Shown piece after piece: positions 1-9,986 of a stretch of 37,675 bases of DNA. Made by a program: the position numbers and the translations under genes. Under the pieces are notes generated by a model. The model did no database searches, was not told where the DNA came from, and saw only the letters and a list, made by a program, of their open reading frames with translations. The first letter of the stretch is position 1, and each line of letters starts with the position of its first letter. The stretch is from Clostridiaceae bacterium (GTDB lineage Bacteria; Bacillota; Clostridia; DSM-8532), in NCBI GenBank assembly GCA_012730095.1, contig JAAYBO010000060.1, positions 1 to 37,675 on the forward strand, read 5' to 3'.

Positions 1-1120
1 CGTTTCCCGCACTTGCCACAGATATGCGAAGCAAATCCTGGTATTCATCAACCGCTTTTATTACAGCGGTAAGAAACAAAAGAAACTGTGCATTCCTCGA
101 CGGAGTATCGCCGGGCTCCAGCAGGTTATAACCGGTATCCGTGCATAACGACCAGTTATTGTGTTTTCCGCTTCCGCTTATACCTTCAAAAGGTTTTTCA
201 TGCAAAAGACATGTAAGATTATGTTTGTTTGCGATGGTTTTCATAAGTTCCATTGTAAGCTGGTTATGATCAGTTGCAATATTTACCGTGGTGTAGATTG
301 GGGCGAGCTCATGCTGGGAAGGTGCCACTTCATTATGTTTTGTTTTTGCAAGGACACCAAGTTTCCACAGCTCTTCTTCAAGTTCTTTCATAAAGGCCGA
401 TACTCTTGGCTTAATTGCTCCGAAATAATGGTCCTCCATCTCCTGGCCTTTAGGCGGCTTTGCTCCGAACAACGTTCTTCCGCAGTATATCAGATCGGGA
501 CGTTTTTTATACATTTCAGTGTCTATTAAAAAATATTCCTGTTCAGCACCAACGGTTGTAATAACTCTTTTAACATCTTCATTACCAAACAGCTTAAGAA
601 TACGCAGAGCCTGTTTATCAATTGCTTCCATAGACCTCAGCAGCGGAGTTTTTTTATCCAGCGCTTCTCCGCTGTAAGAGCAAAAAGCTGTAGGAATATA
701 TAATGTTCCATCTTTTACAAACGCATATGACGTGGGATCCCAGGCTGTATAACCCCTTGCTTCAAATGTCGCGCGAAGCCCTCCCGAGGGAAAACTGGAC
801 GCGTCGGGCTCACCTCGAACCAGTTCCTTGCCGGAAAACTCCATAATAATATTTCCGTTTTCCGACGGCGAAATAAAGCTATCGTGTTTCTCGGCGGTAA
901 CACCTGTCAGAGGCTGGAACCAATGAGAAAAATGAGTTGCGCCTTTTTCAATTGCCCAATCTTTCATGGCATTGGCTACTACATTCGCAACATCAAGATC
1001 AAGATGCTTTCCTGTTTCAATTGTCCTTTTTAAAGACAGGTAAGTATCTTGTGGAAGCCGTTCCGACATGACTGTGTCATTAAATACCATGCTTCCAAAT
1101 ATCCCTGGGATATCTTTCAT
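1..1120 (-). CDS. glnN: Type III glutamine synthetase (GlnN-like), 5' part only; gene runs off the left edge
   Basis: Hand translation of the minus strand from CAT at 1118-1120 gives [73 protein letters not shown]...[10 protein letters not shown]...[16 protein letters not shown], typical of GSIII. RBS GGGAGG upstream. Not in the ORF track because no stop lies within the window. Confidence 0.93.
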   Translation of the reverse strand, partial: MKDIPGIFGSMVFNDTVMSERLPQDTYLSLKRTIETGKHLDLDVANVVANAMKDWAIEKGATHFSHWFQPLTGVTAEKHDSFISPSENGNIIMEFSGKELVRGEPDASSFPSGGLRATFEARGYTAWDPTSYAFVKDGTLYIPTAFCSYSGEALDKKTPLLRSMEAIDKQALRILKLFGNEDVKRVITTVGAEQEYFLIDTEMYKKRPDLIYCGRTLFGAKPPKGQEMEDHYFGAIKPRVSAFMKELEEELWKLGVLAKTKHNEVAPSQHELAPIYTTVNIATDHNQLTMELMKTIANKHNLTCLLHEKPFEGISGSGKHNNWSLCTDTGYNLLEPGDTPSRNAQFLLFLTAVIKAVDEYQDLLRISVASAGN

Positions 1121-1182
1121 AATAATGTACCTCCCAATTACCGATAAAACAGCCTCTTTCCAGCAAAAAAACGATATTCACT

Positions 1183-1211
1183 ATTTTACCCTTTATTAAG
1201 GCAGGTGTAAA
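1183..1211 (-). promoter_or_regulatory. Putative sigma-A promoter of glnN
   Basis: Minus strand TTTACA-17 bp-TAAAAT upstream of the glnN start. Confidence 0.5.
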
Positions 1212-1422
1212 GTATTATAGTAAACCACTGTCCGTTCAATTTTCTGGCTAATATTAAATTTATATTACAAAAAGTCAATAAAGAAAAATATTGCTTTTGG
1301 AAATAAAATAAATCTGGTATATACTGCTAAGCCAACGCACTATATGTTGTGAAATTTTTTCGTTCGGCATTTCCAGCTTATTCTAACAAATTTTTTTTGT
1401 TTTTTTATTAGCAAGTAAATGC

Positions 1423-1452
1423 TTGACTAAAGACAGCATAATGGGGTAAAAT
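1423..1452 (+). promoter_or_regulatory. Putative sigma-A promoter of the mraZ/dcw operon
   Basis: TTGACT (1423-1428), 18 bp spacer, TAAAAT (1447-1452), preceded by A/T tracts. Confidence 0.6.
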
Positions 1453-1458
1453 ACAAAT

Positions 1459-1490
1459 AAAGTGGTGGAAAGTGGAGGAAAGTGGAGGAA
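1459..1490 (+). promoter_or_regulatory. Putative MraZ-binding box array (three tandem 10-bp repeats)
   Basis: AAAGTGGTGG AAAGTGGAGG AAAGTGGAGG, with AAAGTGG recurring exactly every 10 bp, between the -10 element and the mraZ start. Confidence 0.75.
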
Positions 1491-1520
1491 TAATATTAAC
1501 AAGGGGCGAGGTGAAAAGCG

Positions 1521-1943
1521 GTGCTGATCGGTGAATACACAAATACATTGGATGCTAAGGGAAGAGTCATTATACCGGCTGCGTTCCGTTATGACCTGGG
1601 TGACAGGTTTGTCCTTGCCAAAGGTATTGAAAAATGCCTGAATATTTACCCCGAAAATGAATGGAATGATTTTGTACAAAAACTGCAGGAAACGATGCCG
1701 ACATCAGTGAAAGAAAACAGAAAAGCAGTACGTTTTTTCTCTGCAAACGCCACTGTATGTGAATTGGATAAACAGGGAAGAATACTAATACCGAATAAAT
1801 TGCGAGAGTATGCTTCGCTTGACAAGGAACTGCTTTTTATAGGCGGGTTCAACAAGGTGGAAATATGGAATCCGAATAATTACGAAGACAGTGATGCCGA
1901 AGAAATCGGAAGCATTCTTGAAGCAAAGAATATAAAGTATTAG
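1521..1943 (+). CDS. mraZ: Transcriptional regulator MraZ
   Basis: MLIGEYTNTLDAKGRVIIPAAFR...CELDKQGRILIPNKLREYASL, two SpoVT/AbrB-like repeats. GTG start, first gene of the dcw cluster. Confidence 0.96.
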   Translation: MLIGEYTNTLDAKGRVIIPAAFRYDLGDRFVLAKGIEKCLNIYPENEWNDFVQKLQETMPTSVKENRKAVRFFSANATVCELDKQGRILIPNKLREYASLDKELLFIGGFNKVEIWNPNNYEDSDAEEIGSILEAKNIKY

Positions 1944-1960
1944 TACTGGGAAGTTAAAGA

Positions 1961-2902
1961 ATGATTTTCTCACATAAACCGGTAATGCTGAAGGAATGTA
2001 TCGAAGGTTTAAATATTAAGGAAGACGGTGTTTACCTTGACGGTACTCTCGGCGGAGCCGGGCACTCGGTGGAAATATTGAGAAGGCTGGGTCCAAAAGG
2101 ACTGCTGATAGGAGTTGACCAGGACAGGGAAGCACTTGAAGCGGCCGTAGAAAAATTGAAAAATACTGATACCAAGGGTAGATTTATAACAATACATTCG
2201 AACTTTGAAAACATAAGACAAATCCTAAAAACACAAAAGATAAAAGCCTTAGATGGAATTCTTCTTGACCTTGGTGTTTCATCCCATCAGCTTGACACTG
2301 AAGAAAGAGGGTTCCGCTATCAGGAAAATGCACCATTGGATATGCGGATGGACAGAAGTAAAAGTTTTGACGCAAAAGAGCTTTTGAACACCTGGTCAAA
2401 AGAACAAATAGCCGCAGTAATCCATGAATATGGTGAAGAGAAGTGGGCAGTCAGGATCGCAGATTTTATTTGTAATGTCAGGGAAAAGGCGGAAATTAGT
2501 ACAACATCACAGTTAGTTGACATCATTAAGGCGGCTATTCCGGCTCAGGCAAGGAGGAAAGGCCCTCATCCGGCAAAAAGGACGTTTCAGGCTATCAGGA
2601 TTGCAGTTAACCGAGAGCTGGAAGCACTGAAAAATGTACTGCCGGAAGCGTTCGATTTGCTTAATACAGCTGGAAGAATGTGCGTTATAACATTTCACTC
2701 ACTTGAAGACAGAATTGTTAAGCAGTTTATCCGTGAAAGGATAGGTCGGTGCAAATGTCCGCCTGGTATTCCGAAATGTGTATGCAATGCGGTGCGGGAA
2801 CTTAAGCAGATTAATTCCAAGCCGATAACACCGTCCGCGGATGAACTGAAACAAAACCACAGGGCACGCAGCGCGAAACTTCGTATAGTCGAAAAATTGT
2901 AA
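1961..2902 (+). CDS. rsmH: 16S rRNA (cytosine(1402)-N(4))-methyltransferase RsmH (MraW)
   Basis: SHKPVMLKECIEGLNIKEDGVYLDGTLGGAGHS...LDLGVSSHQLD...GFRYQENAPLDMRMD...ITFHSLEDRIVKQF. Confidence 0.97.
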   Translation: MIFSHKPVMLKECIEGLNIKEDGVYLDGTLGGAGHSVEILRRLGPKGLLIGVDQDREALEAAVEKLKNTDTKGRFITIHSNFENIRQILKTQKIKALDGILLDLGVSSHQLDTEERGFRYQENAPLDMRMDRSKSFDAKELLNTWSKEQIAAVIHEYGEEKWAVRIADFICNVREKAEISTTSQLVDIIKAAIPAQARRKGPHPAKRTFQAIRIAVNRELEALKNVLPEAFDLLNTAGRMCVITFHSLEDRIVKQFIRERIGRCKCPPGIPKCVCNAVRELKQINSKPITPSADELKQNHRARSAKLRIVEKL

Positions 2903-2937
2903 TGACATAATTATACAAAGGATGAGATATTTAATAC

Positions 2938-3110
2938 ACAAAAGATAAAATACTAATGTAACAAAAGAATAAAAATATTATACGCAATGGCGGCGGGGGA
3001 TTAACAAAAGATAAAAACAAGACCGACAAAAGAAAAAAATACAAAAGATAAATTAATAAGTTTTACTAAAGAAAAAATACAGAAAAAACACGAAGGAAAA
3101 AAATCAAAAG
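2938..3110 (+). repeat. Degenerate A-rich short direct repeats (ACAAAAGATAAA-like) in the rsmH-ftsL spacer
   Basis: Exact ACAAAAG at 2938, 2961, 3004, 3026 and 3041; related ACTAAAG at 3065 and TCAAAAG at 3104. Confidence 0.5.
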
Positions 3111-3217
3111 AACAAATGAACTTTTATCTTACATCGAAACCCGCGGCTTGGTTTATCCAGCCCGGGGGTTTGTTGTCTTAAAAGGCTATTATGGCAAGCT
3201 AATAAAGAGGTGAAAGT

Positions 3218-3703
3218 ATGAAGGCCAAATACAATTATGTATATGGTACGGCGGCTCCTAAGATTCCTTATCAGCCTCAAAGGGAAGAAAATCAAAAAAC
3301 AATAAATACACCAAAAAGAAAAGCGGTTGTTCAGCTTGAACAACGTACTGTTCCTTTAGGACAGATAATTTTCTGCATTCTAATGGTTTTTGCTATATTT
3401 TTCACGTTGATTTTCAGGTTTAGCGCGCTCACCGAGTTAAATTGTGAACTTGCGGCCCAAAAGCAGAAACATGAACAACTGAAGGATGAAAACCGTAAGC
3501 TCCAGGCAAAAATAGGATCACAGATCAATTTGGAAAACGTCCGCAGGATTGCCGAGGATAAGCTGGGTATGAAAATGCCTGATAACTATCAGAGAATACC
3601 TGTAAAAGTACCGAAAGTAAATTACAGTTTAGTAACGGGAACAGTTCACAAGGAGGAAACAAAAACGTTAAAATCCTGGATAGCGGCGTACTTTGATCAA
3701 TAA
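3218..3703 (+). CDS. ftsL: FtsL-like septum formation/cell division protein
   Basis: Small bitopic protein: charged N-terminus, one TM (IIFCILMVFAIFFTLIF), coiled coil (AAQKQKHEQLKDENRKLQAKIG). Position between rsmH and the PBP. RBS GAGGTG. Confidence 0.8.
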   Translation: MKAKYNYVYGTAAPKIPYQPQREENQKTINTPKRKAVVQLEQRTVPLGQIIFCILMVFAIFFTLIFRFSALTELNCELAAQKQKHEQLKDENRKLQAKIGSQINLENVRRIAEDKLGMKMPDNYQRIPVKVPKVNYSLVTGTVHKEETKTLKSWIAAYFDQ

Positions 3704-3873
3704 ATATTAATGATATAGTCAAAATGGTGGTTTATGGCGAATATAAATATAGAGAGAATTATATGGGACAATGGATTGAAGGGCAACTGAACGTGAGTAT
3801 CGTTAAATGCGGCAATCTAAGGTCCTTTTTTGCAATATGAGCCGTTTTTATTGCCCAAAAAAGGGGGATTGGT

Positions 3874-6075
3874 TTGGCTTCCAAGAATAAAAAAGTAAGG
3901 CAGAGATCATTTTTTTTAATGCTTATGTATTTCATTCTTATGATTGTCCTCATCGTAAGATTAGGCTATTATCAGATTGTAAAGGGTGAAGAATATTCGA
4001 GACAGGCTTACTATGCTCAAACCCGCAATCGTATTATTAACCCTAAAAGGGGAACAATCTATGACAGGAACGGACAAGGCCTTGCGATAAGTGGTTCGGT
4101 GGAAACAGTATCGGTGAACCCGCAGGATTTTAAAGATAAATTCAAAGACAGCCCGGAAAAAATAGACGAAATAGCGTCCACTCTCGCCAAAATGCTTGAC
4201 ATGAAGGATGAAGAAGTTAAGGCAAAACTCACTGAAAATTCCAGCTGGGCGTACGTAAAAAGAAAGATTGACAAGGAGATTGGAAACAGGGTTCGTGAAT
4301 ATCTAATTGAAAACAGCATTGACAGCATTTGTGTTGATGAAGACTCAAAACGTTTCTTCCCTAACGGCAAATTGGCGTCGCATGTATTAGGATTCACCGG
4401 AGTTGACGACCAGGGATTGAACGGTATAGAGAAGTATTACGACGCAATGCTAAGCGGCGAGCCCGGAATGGTTATGGTTGAACTTGACGCGGGAGGCAGA
4501 CAGGTAAAGTACAGTCCGGAACGTTATATTGAACCTGTTGACGGGTATGACATATATCTTACTATTGATGAAACAATACAGCATTTTACCGAAAAAGCCC
4601 TCGAAAAGGCAACTCTGGACTATAACCTTAAACGCGGTGCCGCGGCCATAGTAATGGATCCGAGGACCGGAGAAATACTCGCGATGGCTTCAAAACCGGA
4701 TTATAACCCTAACGATCCTTTTGCGAAACCGGATTTCATAGAAAAAGGAGACTGGAAAGGACAGTCAAGCGTTGAAGATGTAAACCTGTTGTTCCAGACG
4801 GTATTCAGGAACAAAGCTTTAATGGATACATACGAACCCGGTTCAACGTTTAAGGCAATAACCTCGGCGGCGGCACTTGAAGAAGGGGTAGTAAGCCCTG
4901 AAACCGAATTTGTCTGCAATACGGTTCATATGGCCGGATACAATATTGACTGCTGGAGAGCGGGAGGGCATGGAGCTGAAACATTCCGGATGGGTGTTTA
5001 CAACTCGTGCAACCCTGTTTTTGTCAAAACCGCTCTTTCATTAGGTATAGATAAGTTTTACCGTTATGTGAAGAATTTTGGTTTTATGCAGAAAACGGGA
5101 ATCACGTTAAACGGAGAGCCGGAAGATTCGCAGTACTTATGGCATAAAAAACCGACAGAACTGGACCTTGCGGTCTCCTCTTTCGGACAGAGGTTTACAA
5201 TATCGCCGCTGCAGCTCGTTACCGCATACAGTGCAATCGCAAACGGCGGTTATCTTATGAAGCCCATGATAGTAAAACAGATTAGTGACAGTCAGGGGAA
5301 CATAATTGAGAAGAATGAGCCTCAAGTTGTAAGACAGGTTATATCGAAGCAAACCTCAGATACTCTGAGAGATATCCTCGAAGGCGTTGTTTCGGAAGGG
5401 ACCGGAAGAAACGCGTATGTGAGCGGTTATAGGATAGCGGGCAAGACGGGGACATCGGAAACGGAACAGACGGACTCAGAAGGCCGTTATATCGCTTCGT
5501 TTGCAGCATTTGCACCCGCGGATGATCCGCAGGTTGTCCTTCTCGTAATACTTGACCATCCGCAGGTTTACCCGCATTCGGGCGGCATGCTCGCAGCACC
5601 GGTGGCTGGTAAACTGATGGAAGAGATTCTTGATTACCTGCGTATTGAAAGGGAATATACAGAAATGGACAGGAAGTTAATGTTAAAGGAAGTTTCCGTT
5701 CCTGAAGTCCGAGGCCTTACACTAACAGATGCACGAAAAAAGCTGGAAAACTATGAGTTGAATTATACTGTCGAAGGTGAATATAAAGAAGACGATGCAG
5801 TAATTATGGAACAGACACCAAAACCAAACAGCAGTGTTCCCAGTGGTTCTACGGTAATACTATATACATATGAACCAGAAAAGGAAATAACCGTTATTAT
5901 GCCCGATGTTCTTAACAAAAATATCAGTGAAGCAGCCGAATCACTGAGGAAGGCCGGACTGAACATAAAAGTTGAGGGTATCGGAGAAGCCCGTCGGCAG
6001 GAGTATGAGCCGGGAGAGGAGCTCAACAAGGGTCAGGTTGTGATAATATGGTTTGAACACACTGTTGTGGATTAA
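3874..6075 (+). CDS. Penicillin-binding protein (transpeptidase) with two C-terminal PASTA domains, FtsI/SpoVD-like
   Basis: TTG start. EPGSTFKAITS (SxxK), SCN (YNSCNPVF) and KTGTSE motifs; C-terminal VPEVRGLTLTDARKKL... and MPDVLNKNISEAAESLRKAG... PASTA repeats. Confidence 0.93.
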   Translation: MASKNKKVRQRSFFLMLMYFILMIVLIVRLGYYQIVKGEEYSRQAYYAQTRNRIINPKRGTIYDRNGQGLAISGSVETVSVNPQDFKDKFKDSPEKIDEIASTLAKMLDMKDEEVKAKLTENSSWAYVKRKIDKEIGNRVREYLIENSIDSICVDEDSKRFFPNGKLASHVLGFTGVDDQGLNGIEKYYDAMLSGEPGMVMVELDAGGRQVKYSPERYIEPVDGYDIYLTIDETIQHFTEKALEKATLDYNLKRGAAAIVMDPRTGEILAMASKPDYNPNDPFAKPDFIEKGDWKGQSSVEDVNLLFQTVFRNKALMDTYEPGSTFKAITSAAALEEGVVSPETEFVCNTVHMAGYNIDCWRAGGHGAETFRMGVYNSCNPVFVKTALSLGIDKFYRYVKNFGFMQKTGITLNGEPEDSQYLWHKKPTELDLAVSSFGQRFTISPLQLVTAYSAIANGGYLMKPMIVKQISDSQGNIIEKNEPQVVRQVISKQTSDTLRDILEGVVSEGTGRNAYVSGYRIAGKTGTSETEQTDSEGRYIASFAAFAPADDPQVVLLVILDHPQVYPHSGGMLAAPVAGKLMEEILDYLRIEREYTEMDRKLMLKEVSVPEVRGLTLTDARKKLENYELNYTVEGEYKEDDAVIMEQTPKPNSSVPSGSTVILYTYEPEKEITVIMPDVLNKNISEAAESLRKAGLNIKVEGIGEARRQEYEPGEELNKGQVVIIWFEHTVVD

Positions 6076-6108
6076 AAAAAAATTAAGGCTGTTTATCGGA
6101 GGGTTATT

Positions 6109-7563
6109 ATGGAACTTAGTAAATTGATTGAAGGGCTCCCCGTAATAGATATTAAAGGGGCAATAAAAAAAGATATTACCCGGGTCGTATATGACTCCAG
6201 AAGAGCGGTGCCGGGATCTTTATTTGTATGCATAGATGGCTTTAAAACAGACGGACACAGGTTTTCGCAGTCTGCCGCCGATAACGGAGCCTCATCTTTT
6301 TTAGTTGAAAAAGACATTACAGTATTCGCGGATGCTACCGTGATAAAAGTACCGGACACACGATATGCGCTGGCCCATGTATCTGCGGCTTTCTTCGGCC
6401 ACCCTTCGGACAGGTTGGATCTGATAGGTGTTACCGGCACAAAAGGAAAAACTACGACAACGCACATGATTAAATCAATTCTGGAACAAACAGGCCAGAC
6501 CGTAGGTTTAATCGGTACTGTTGAAAACAGTATAGGCAGCGAAAAAATCCCGGCGCAGAGAACAACTCCCGAATCATATGACCTTCAGGAATTGTTTGAC
6601 AAAATGGCAGATAAAGGCGCCGATTCAGTTGTTATGGAGGTCTCATCACAAGGATTAAAGCTCAGCAGAGTGGATGCGTCACATTTTAAAATAGGTGTAT
6701 TCACAAATTTCTCAAAAGATCATATTGGTGCTAATGAGCACACCGACATGGAGGATTATCTGATTTCGAAACTTAAACTGTTTAAAATGGCGGATCGAGG
6801 CCTTGTCAATATCGATTCACCCTATTCCGGGCGCATACTTCAAGAGAGCAAATGCCCATGCCTGACATTTGGAATAGAAAACAGGGCCGATATTACGGCC
6901 GATAATATTACCTCATATGCGGATAAAGTCCGTTTTAACGTTCATACTCCGTGGTTTAGCCGTACCGTTGAGGTATCCGTACCGGGCCGGTTTACCGTTT
7001 ATAACGCTTTAGCTGCAATAGGCGTTGCTGGAATGATGAATGTTGATCCGATCCATATCGAAAACGGGCTTAAAAACATACATGTTCCTGGACGTGCCGA
7101 AATTGTTCCGACACCTGGAAAACCTTATACTGTTATGATTGATTACGCGCACACGCCGGACAGTCTTGAAAATATATTGAAAACAATTAAAGATTTTGTT
7201 CCGAACAGACTGATCAGCGTTTTCGGATGCGGAGGCGACAGGGACAGAGGCAAGAGGCCTGAAATGGGAAAAATATCAGGAGAAATTGCCGATTTAACGA
7301 TAATTACATCTGACAACCCGAGAACGGAAGATCCTGCCGGTATTATAAAGGACATTGAGCAAGGCATAAAATTAACGGACGGGCAATATATTATTATTCA
7401 GGACAGGACGGAAGCTATCCGCTACGCTATGAGCAATGCGCAGAAGGGAGATATTATTTTACTGGCGGGAAAGGGTCATGAGACATATCAAATATTCAGG
7501 GATAAAACCATCCACTACGATGAAAGGGAAATAGTAAGGGAAATACTCGAAGAACTGGAGTGA
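6109..7563 (+). CDS. murE: UDP-N-acetylmuramoyl-tripeptide synthetase MurE
   Basis: GVTGTKGKTTTTHMIKSIL; MEVSSQGLKLSRV; MIDYAHTPDSLENIL; FGCGGDRDRGKRPEMG; TSDNPRTEDP. Confidence 0.96.
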   Translation: MELSKLIEGLPVIDIKGAIKKDITRVVYDSRRAVPGSLFVCIDGFKTDGHRFSQSAADNGASSFLVEKDITVFADATVIKVPDTRYALAHVSAAFFGHPSDRLDLIGVTGTKGKTTTTHMIKSILEQTGQTVGLIGTVENSIGSEKIPAQRTTPESYDLQELFDKMADKGADSVVMEVSSQGLKLSRVDASHFKIGVFTNFSKDHIGANEHTDMEDYLISKLKLFKMADRGLVNIDSPYSGRILQESKCPCLTFGIENRADITADNITSYADKVRFNVHTPWFSRTVEVSVPGRFTVYNALAAIGVAGMMNVDPIHIENGLKNIHVPGRAEIVPTPGKPYTVMIDYAHTPDSLENILKTIKDFVPNRLISVFGCGGDRDRGKRPEMGKISGEIADLTIITSDNPRTEDPAGIIKDIEQGIKLTDGQYIIIQDRTEAIRYAMSNAQKGDIILLAGKGHETYQIFRDKTIHYDEREIVREILEELE

Positions 7564-7567
7564 TTAA

Positions 7568-8944
7568 ATGGACAGGATGCGCGCCGATAAAATCGCCGAA
7601 TGGATAGGCGGTAAGCTCATAGGGAATCCGGATACCGAGACGGATACAGTAAGCACCGATACAAGGACATTGAAGCCGGGCAGCCTGTTTTTTGCGATTC
7701 GCGGTAAAAACTTTGACGGGCATGAGTTTATAGATAAAGCCTTTGATAACGGAGCTGTGATTGTTGTATCGGAAACTTATGTAAAACCGCCGGAAGGCAG
7801 AGCGGCTGTAATTGTTGAGAATACTGTATCGGCGCTTGGGCGTCTTGCCGAAAAATATCTTAATACATATAAAATACCGGTTATCGCTATAACGGGAAGT
7901 GTTGGCAAGACTACCACTAAGGAAATGGTGGCGCAAATACTGTCAACGCAGTATAATGTACACAAGTCAATTGGCAACTACAACAACGATATAGGACTTC
8001 CATTGTCGGTTCTTCAGCTTGAACGCGGGCATACGGCGGCTGTTTTTGAAATGGGGATGAACGCCCTTGGTGAAATCGAATATCTTTCCCGTATCATACG
8101 GCCGGATATAGCCGTGATTACAAATATCGGCGTATCACATTTTGAAAAGCTCGGCTCACGGCAGAATATACTGCGGGCGAAACTGGAAGTGACCAAAGGC
8201 ATGAAGGATAACGGCATACTAATTTTAAACGGTGACGATGAGCTGTTATCAGGGCTTAACGGGCTGCTCAATATGCCTGTTGTGTATTATGGAATAAATG
8301 AAAATATTCCGCTCCATGCATTCGGAATTGAAACAATGGGTGAAGAAGGGGTACGCTTTTCAGTTAACATTCGCAATGAGGATGTCGAAATTGTTCTTTC
8401 GGCTCCCGGAATTCATCAGGTTTCGAATGCGCTTGCGGCTATTGCATGCGGTATAGAAATGGGAGTGTCGAACGAGAATATAATAAAAGGGCTTGCCTGC
8501 TATTCACATGAAAAAATGCGGCTGGATATAACAGGGATAAAAGGAGTAAAAGTAATTAACGACACTTATAATGCCGCACCTTCCTCAATGCTGGCGGCAT
8601 TGTCAGTTTTAAGAGAGATAGCGGGTAAAAGCAGAAGCATCGCGGTGCTTGGTGATATGTACGAATTAGGAAGTTATGCCGGCGAAGCCCATAGAGAAGT
8701 GGGCAGAGCGGTCGCAAATGAACGAATAAATTATCTTGTCGCTGTGGGAGAACTTGCAAGAGATTATTGTACAGGGGCTGTTGAAGCCGGTATGGACGCA
8801 AAAGCCATCAGTCATTACACCGATGCTAAAGATGCCGTACCATATCTGAAAAGCATTATTTGTCCCGATGATGTAGTGCTTTTTAAAGGTTCCCGGGGAA
8901 TGAGTATGGATCGGCTTATCAAAGATGTTTTTGACAGGGATTGA
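7568..8944 (+). CDS. murF: UDP-N-acetylmuramoyl-tripeptide--D-alanyl-D-alanine ligase MurF
   Basis: AITGSVGKTTTKEMVAQIL; MGMNALGEIEYLSRIIRPDIAVITNIGVSHFE; INDTYNAAPSSMLAAL; FKGSRGMSMD. Confidence 0.96.
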   Translation: MDRMRADKIAEWIGGKLIGNPDTETDTVSTDTRTLKPGSLFFAIRGKNFDGHEFIDKAFDNGAVIVVSETYVKPPEGRAAVIVENTVSALGRLAEKYLNTYKIPVIAITGSVGKTTTKEMVAQILSTQYNVHKSIGNYNNDIGLPLSVLQLERGHTAAVFEMGMNALGEIEYLSRIIRPDIAVITNIGVSHFEKLGSRQNILRAKLEVTKGMKDNGILILNGDDELLSGLNGLLNMPVVYYGINENIPLHAFGIETMGEEGVRFSVNIRNEDVEIVLSAPGIHQVSNALAAIACGIEMGVSNENIIKGLACYSHEKMRLDITGIKGVKVINDTYNAAPSSMLAALSVLREIAGKSRSIAVLGDMYELGSYAGEAHREVGRAVANERINYLVAVGELARDYCTGAVEAGMDAKAISHYTDAKDAVPYLKSIICPDDVVLFKGSRGMSMDRLIKDVFDRD

Positions 8945-8997
8945 TTACGGCCGCTGACAGAAATAATGTGATAAACTATTTTACCGGAGGAGAAAAT

Positions 8998-9981
8998 ATG
9001 GCGTGGATAAATAGTATTCCTTCCCATATTACCGTATTTATTGCCGCATTTATACTGGCCTTAATTTCAGGAGCCATACTGCTTCCGCTTCTAAAAAGAT
9101 TAAAGTTTGGACAGATGGTAAGGAATGACGGACCCAAAACACATTTGGCAAAGCAGGGTACTCCTACAATGGGCGGATTTATATTTTTGGTTCCGCTGTT
9201 AATTATCGGCGGTTTCTATGCTCCAAAAGATATGAATATGGCGGCTTTGATTTTAACGACAGCAGGATTTGGCATAGTAGGTTTTATTGATGATTTTCTT
9301 AAAATAAAAAGAAAAAGCAATGAAGGCTTGCAGCCAAAACAAAAAATGCTTGGCCTTTTGATTATATCAGCATGTTTCACCGCATATATTGTCTTAATGA
9401 CAAATGCGGGTGAAAAAACGGTGATACCATTTGTCGGCATTGACAATCCGATTAATATCCCAATTGCTCTGTTTGTACCGTTCTGCTTCTTTGTGCTTAT
9501 AAGTTATACAAATGCCGTTAATCTCACGGACGGGCTTGATGGTCTCGCGGGAAGCATTACGATGATAGTATTGGTTTTTTTTACCGTTGTTGCGATGATG
9601 AACAGCGAATGGGATTCGATAAAGCTGTTTTGCGCCATCCTGGCAGGAGCATGCCTTGGATTTTTAGCATATAATTTATACCCTGCAAAGGTAATAATGG
9701 GAGATGTGGGTTCACTGGCGCTGGGCGGTGCCGTGGCTGCGGTTTCATTACTGCTGCAGATGCCGTTTATTTTGTTTATCGCCGGGTTTGTTTATTTTAT
9801 TGAAAATATGTCGGTAATCCTGCAGGTTGTTTACTACAAGAAAACAGGGAAGAGAATTTTCAAAATGGCACCTATTCATCACCATTTTGAACTTCTTGGA
9901 TGGAAAGAAACAAAAGTTGTAATAGTTTTCCTTATTGCAACTGTTATTTTTTGTACGATAGCTTTTTATGCTTTGAGGTGA
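8998..9981 (+). CDS. mraY: Phospho-N-acetylmuramoyl-pentapeptide-transferase MraY
   Basis: GTPTMGG; GFIDDFLKIKRKSNEGL; NAVNLTDGLDGLAG; MGDVGSLALGG; PIHHHFELLGWKE. Start set at ATG 8998 (RBS CCGGAGGAG) rather than the ORF-track TTG at 8941. Confidence 0.97.
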   Translation: MAWINSIPSHITVFIAAFILALISGAILLPLLKRLKFGQMVRNDGPKTHLAKQGTPTMGGFIFLVPLLIIGGFYAPKDMNMAALILTTAGFGIVGFIDDFLKIKRKSNEGLQPKQKMLGLLIISACFTAYIVLMTNAGEKTVIPFVGIDNPINIPIALFVPFCFFVLISYTNAVNLTDGLDGLAGSITMIVLVFFTVVAMMNSEWDSIKLFCAILAGACLGFLAYNLYPAKVIMGDVGSLALGGAVAAVSLLLQMPFILFIAGFVYFIENMSVILQVVYYKKTGKRIFKMAPIHHHFELLGWKETKVVIVFLIATVIFCTIAFYALR

Positions 9982-9986
9982 AACTA

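Noticed and set aside
161-529. 122-aa plus-strand ORF in the track
   Set aside because: Antisense to the glnN coding sequence, Cys/Phe/His-rich with no domain pattern; the minus-strand GSIII frame explains the region.
1383-1679. 98-aa minus-strand ORF over the mraZ promoter
   Set aside because: Antisense to the mraZ start and promoter repeats, low-complexity composition, no RBS evidence.
4059-4397. Minus-strand ORF within the PBP gene (112 aa)
   Set aside because: Ser/Leu-rich shadow ORF antisense to a well-supported coding region.
6093-6467. Minus-strand 124-aa ORF over murE
   Set aside because: Shadow ORF antisense to murE; no RBS or domain.
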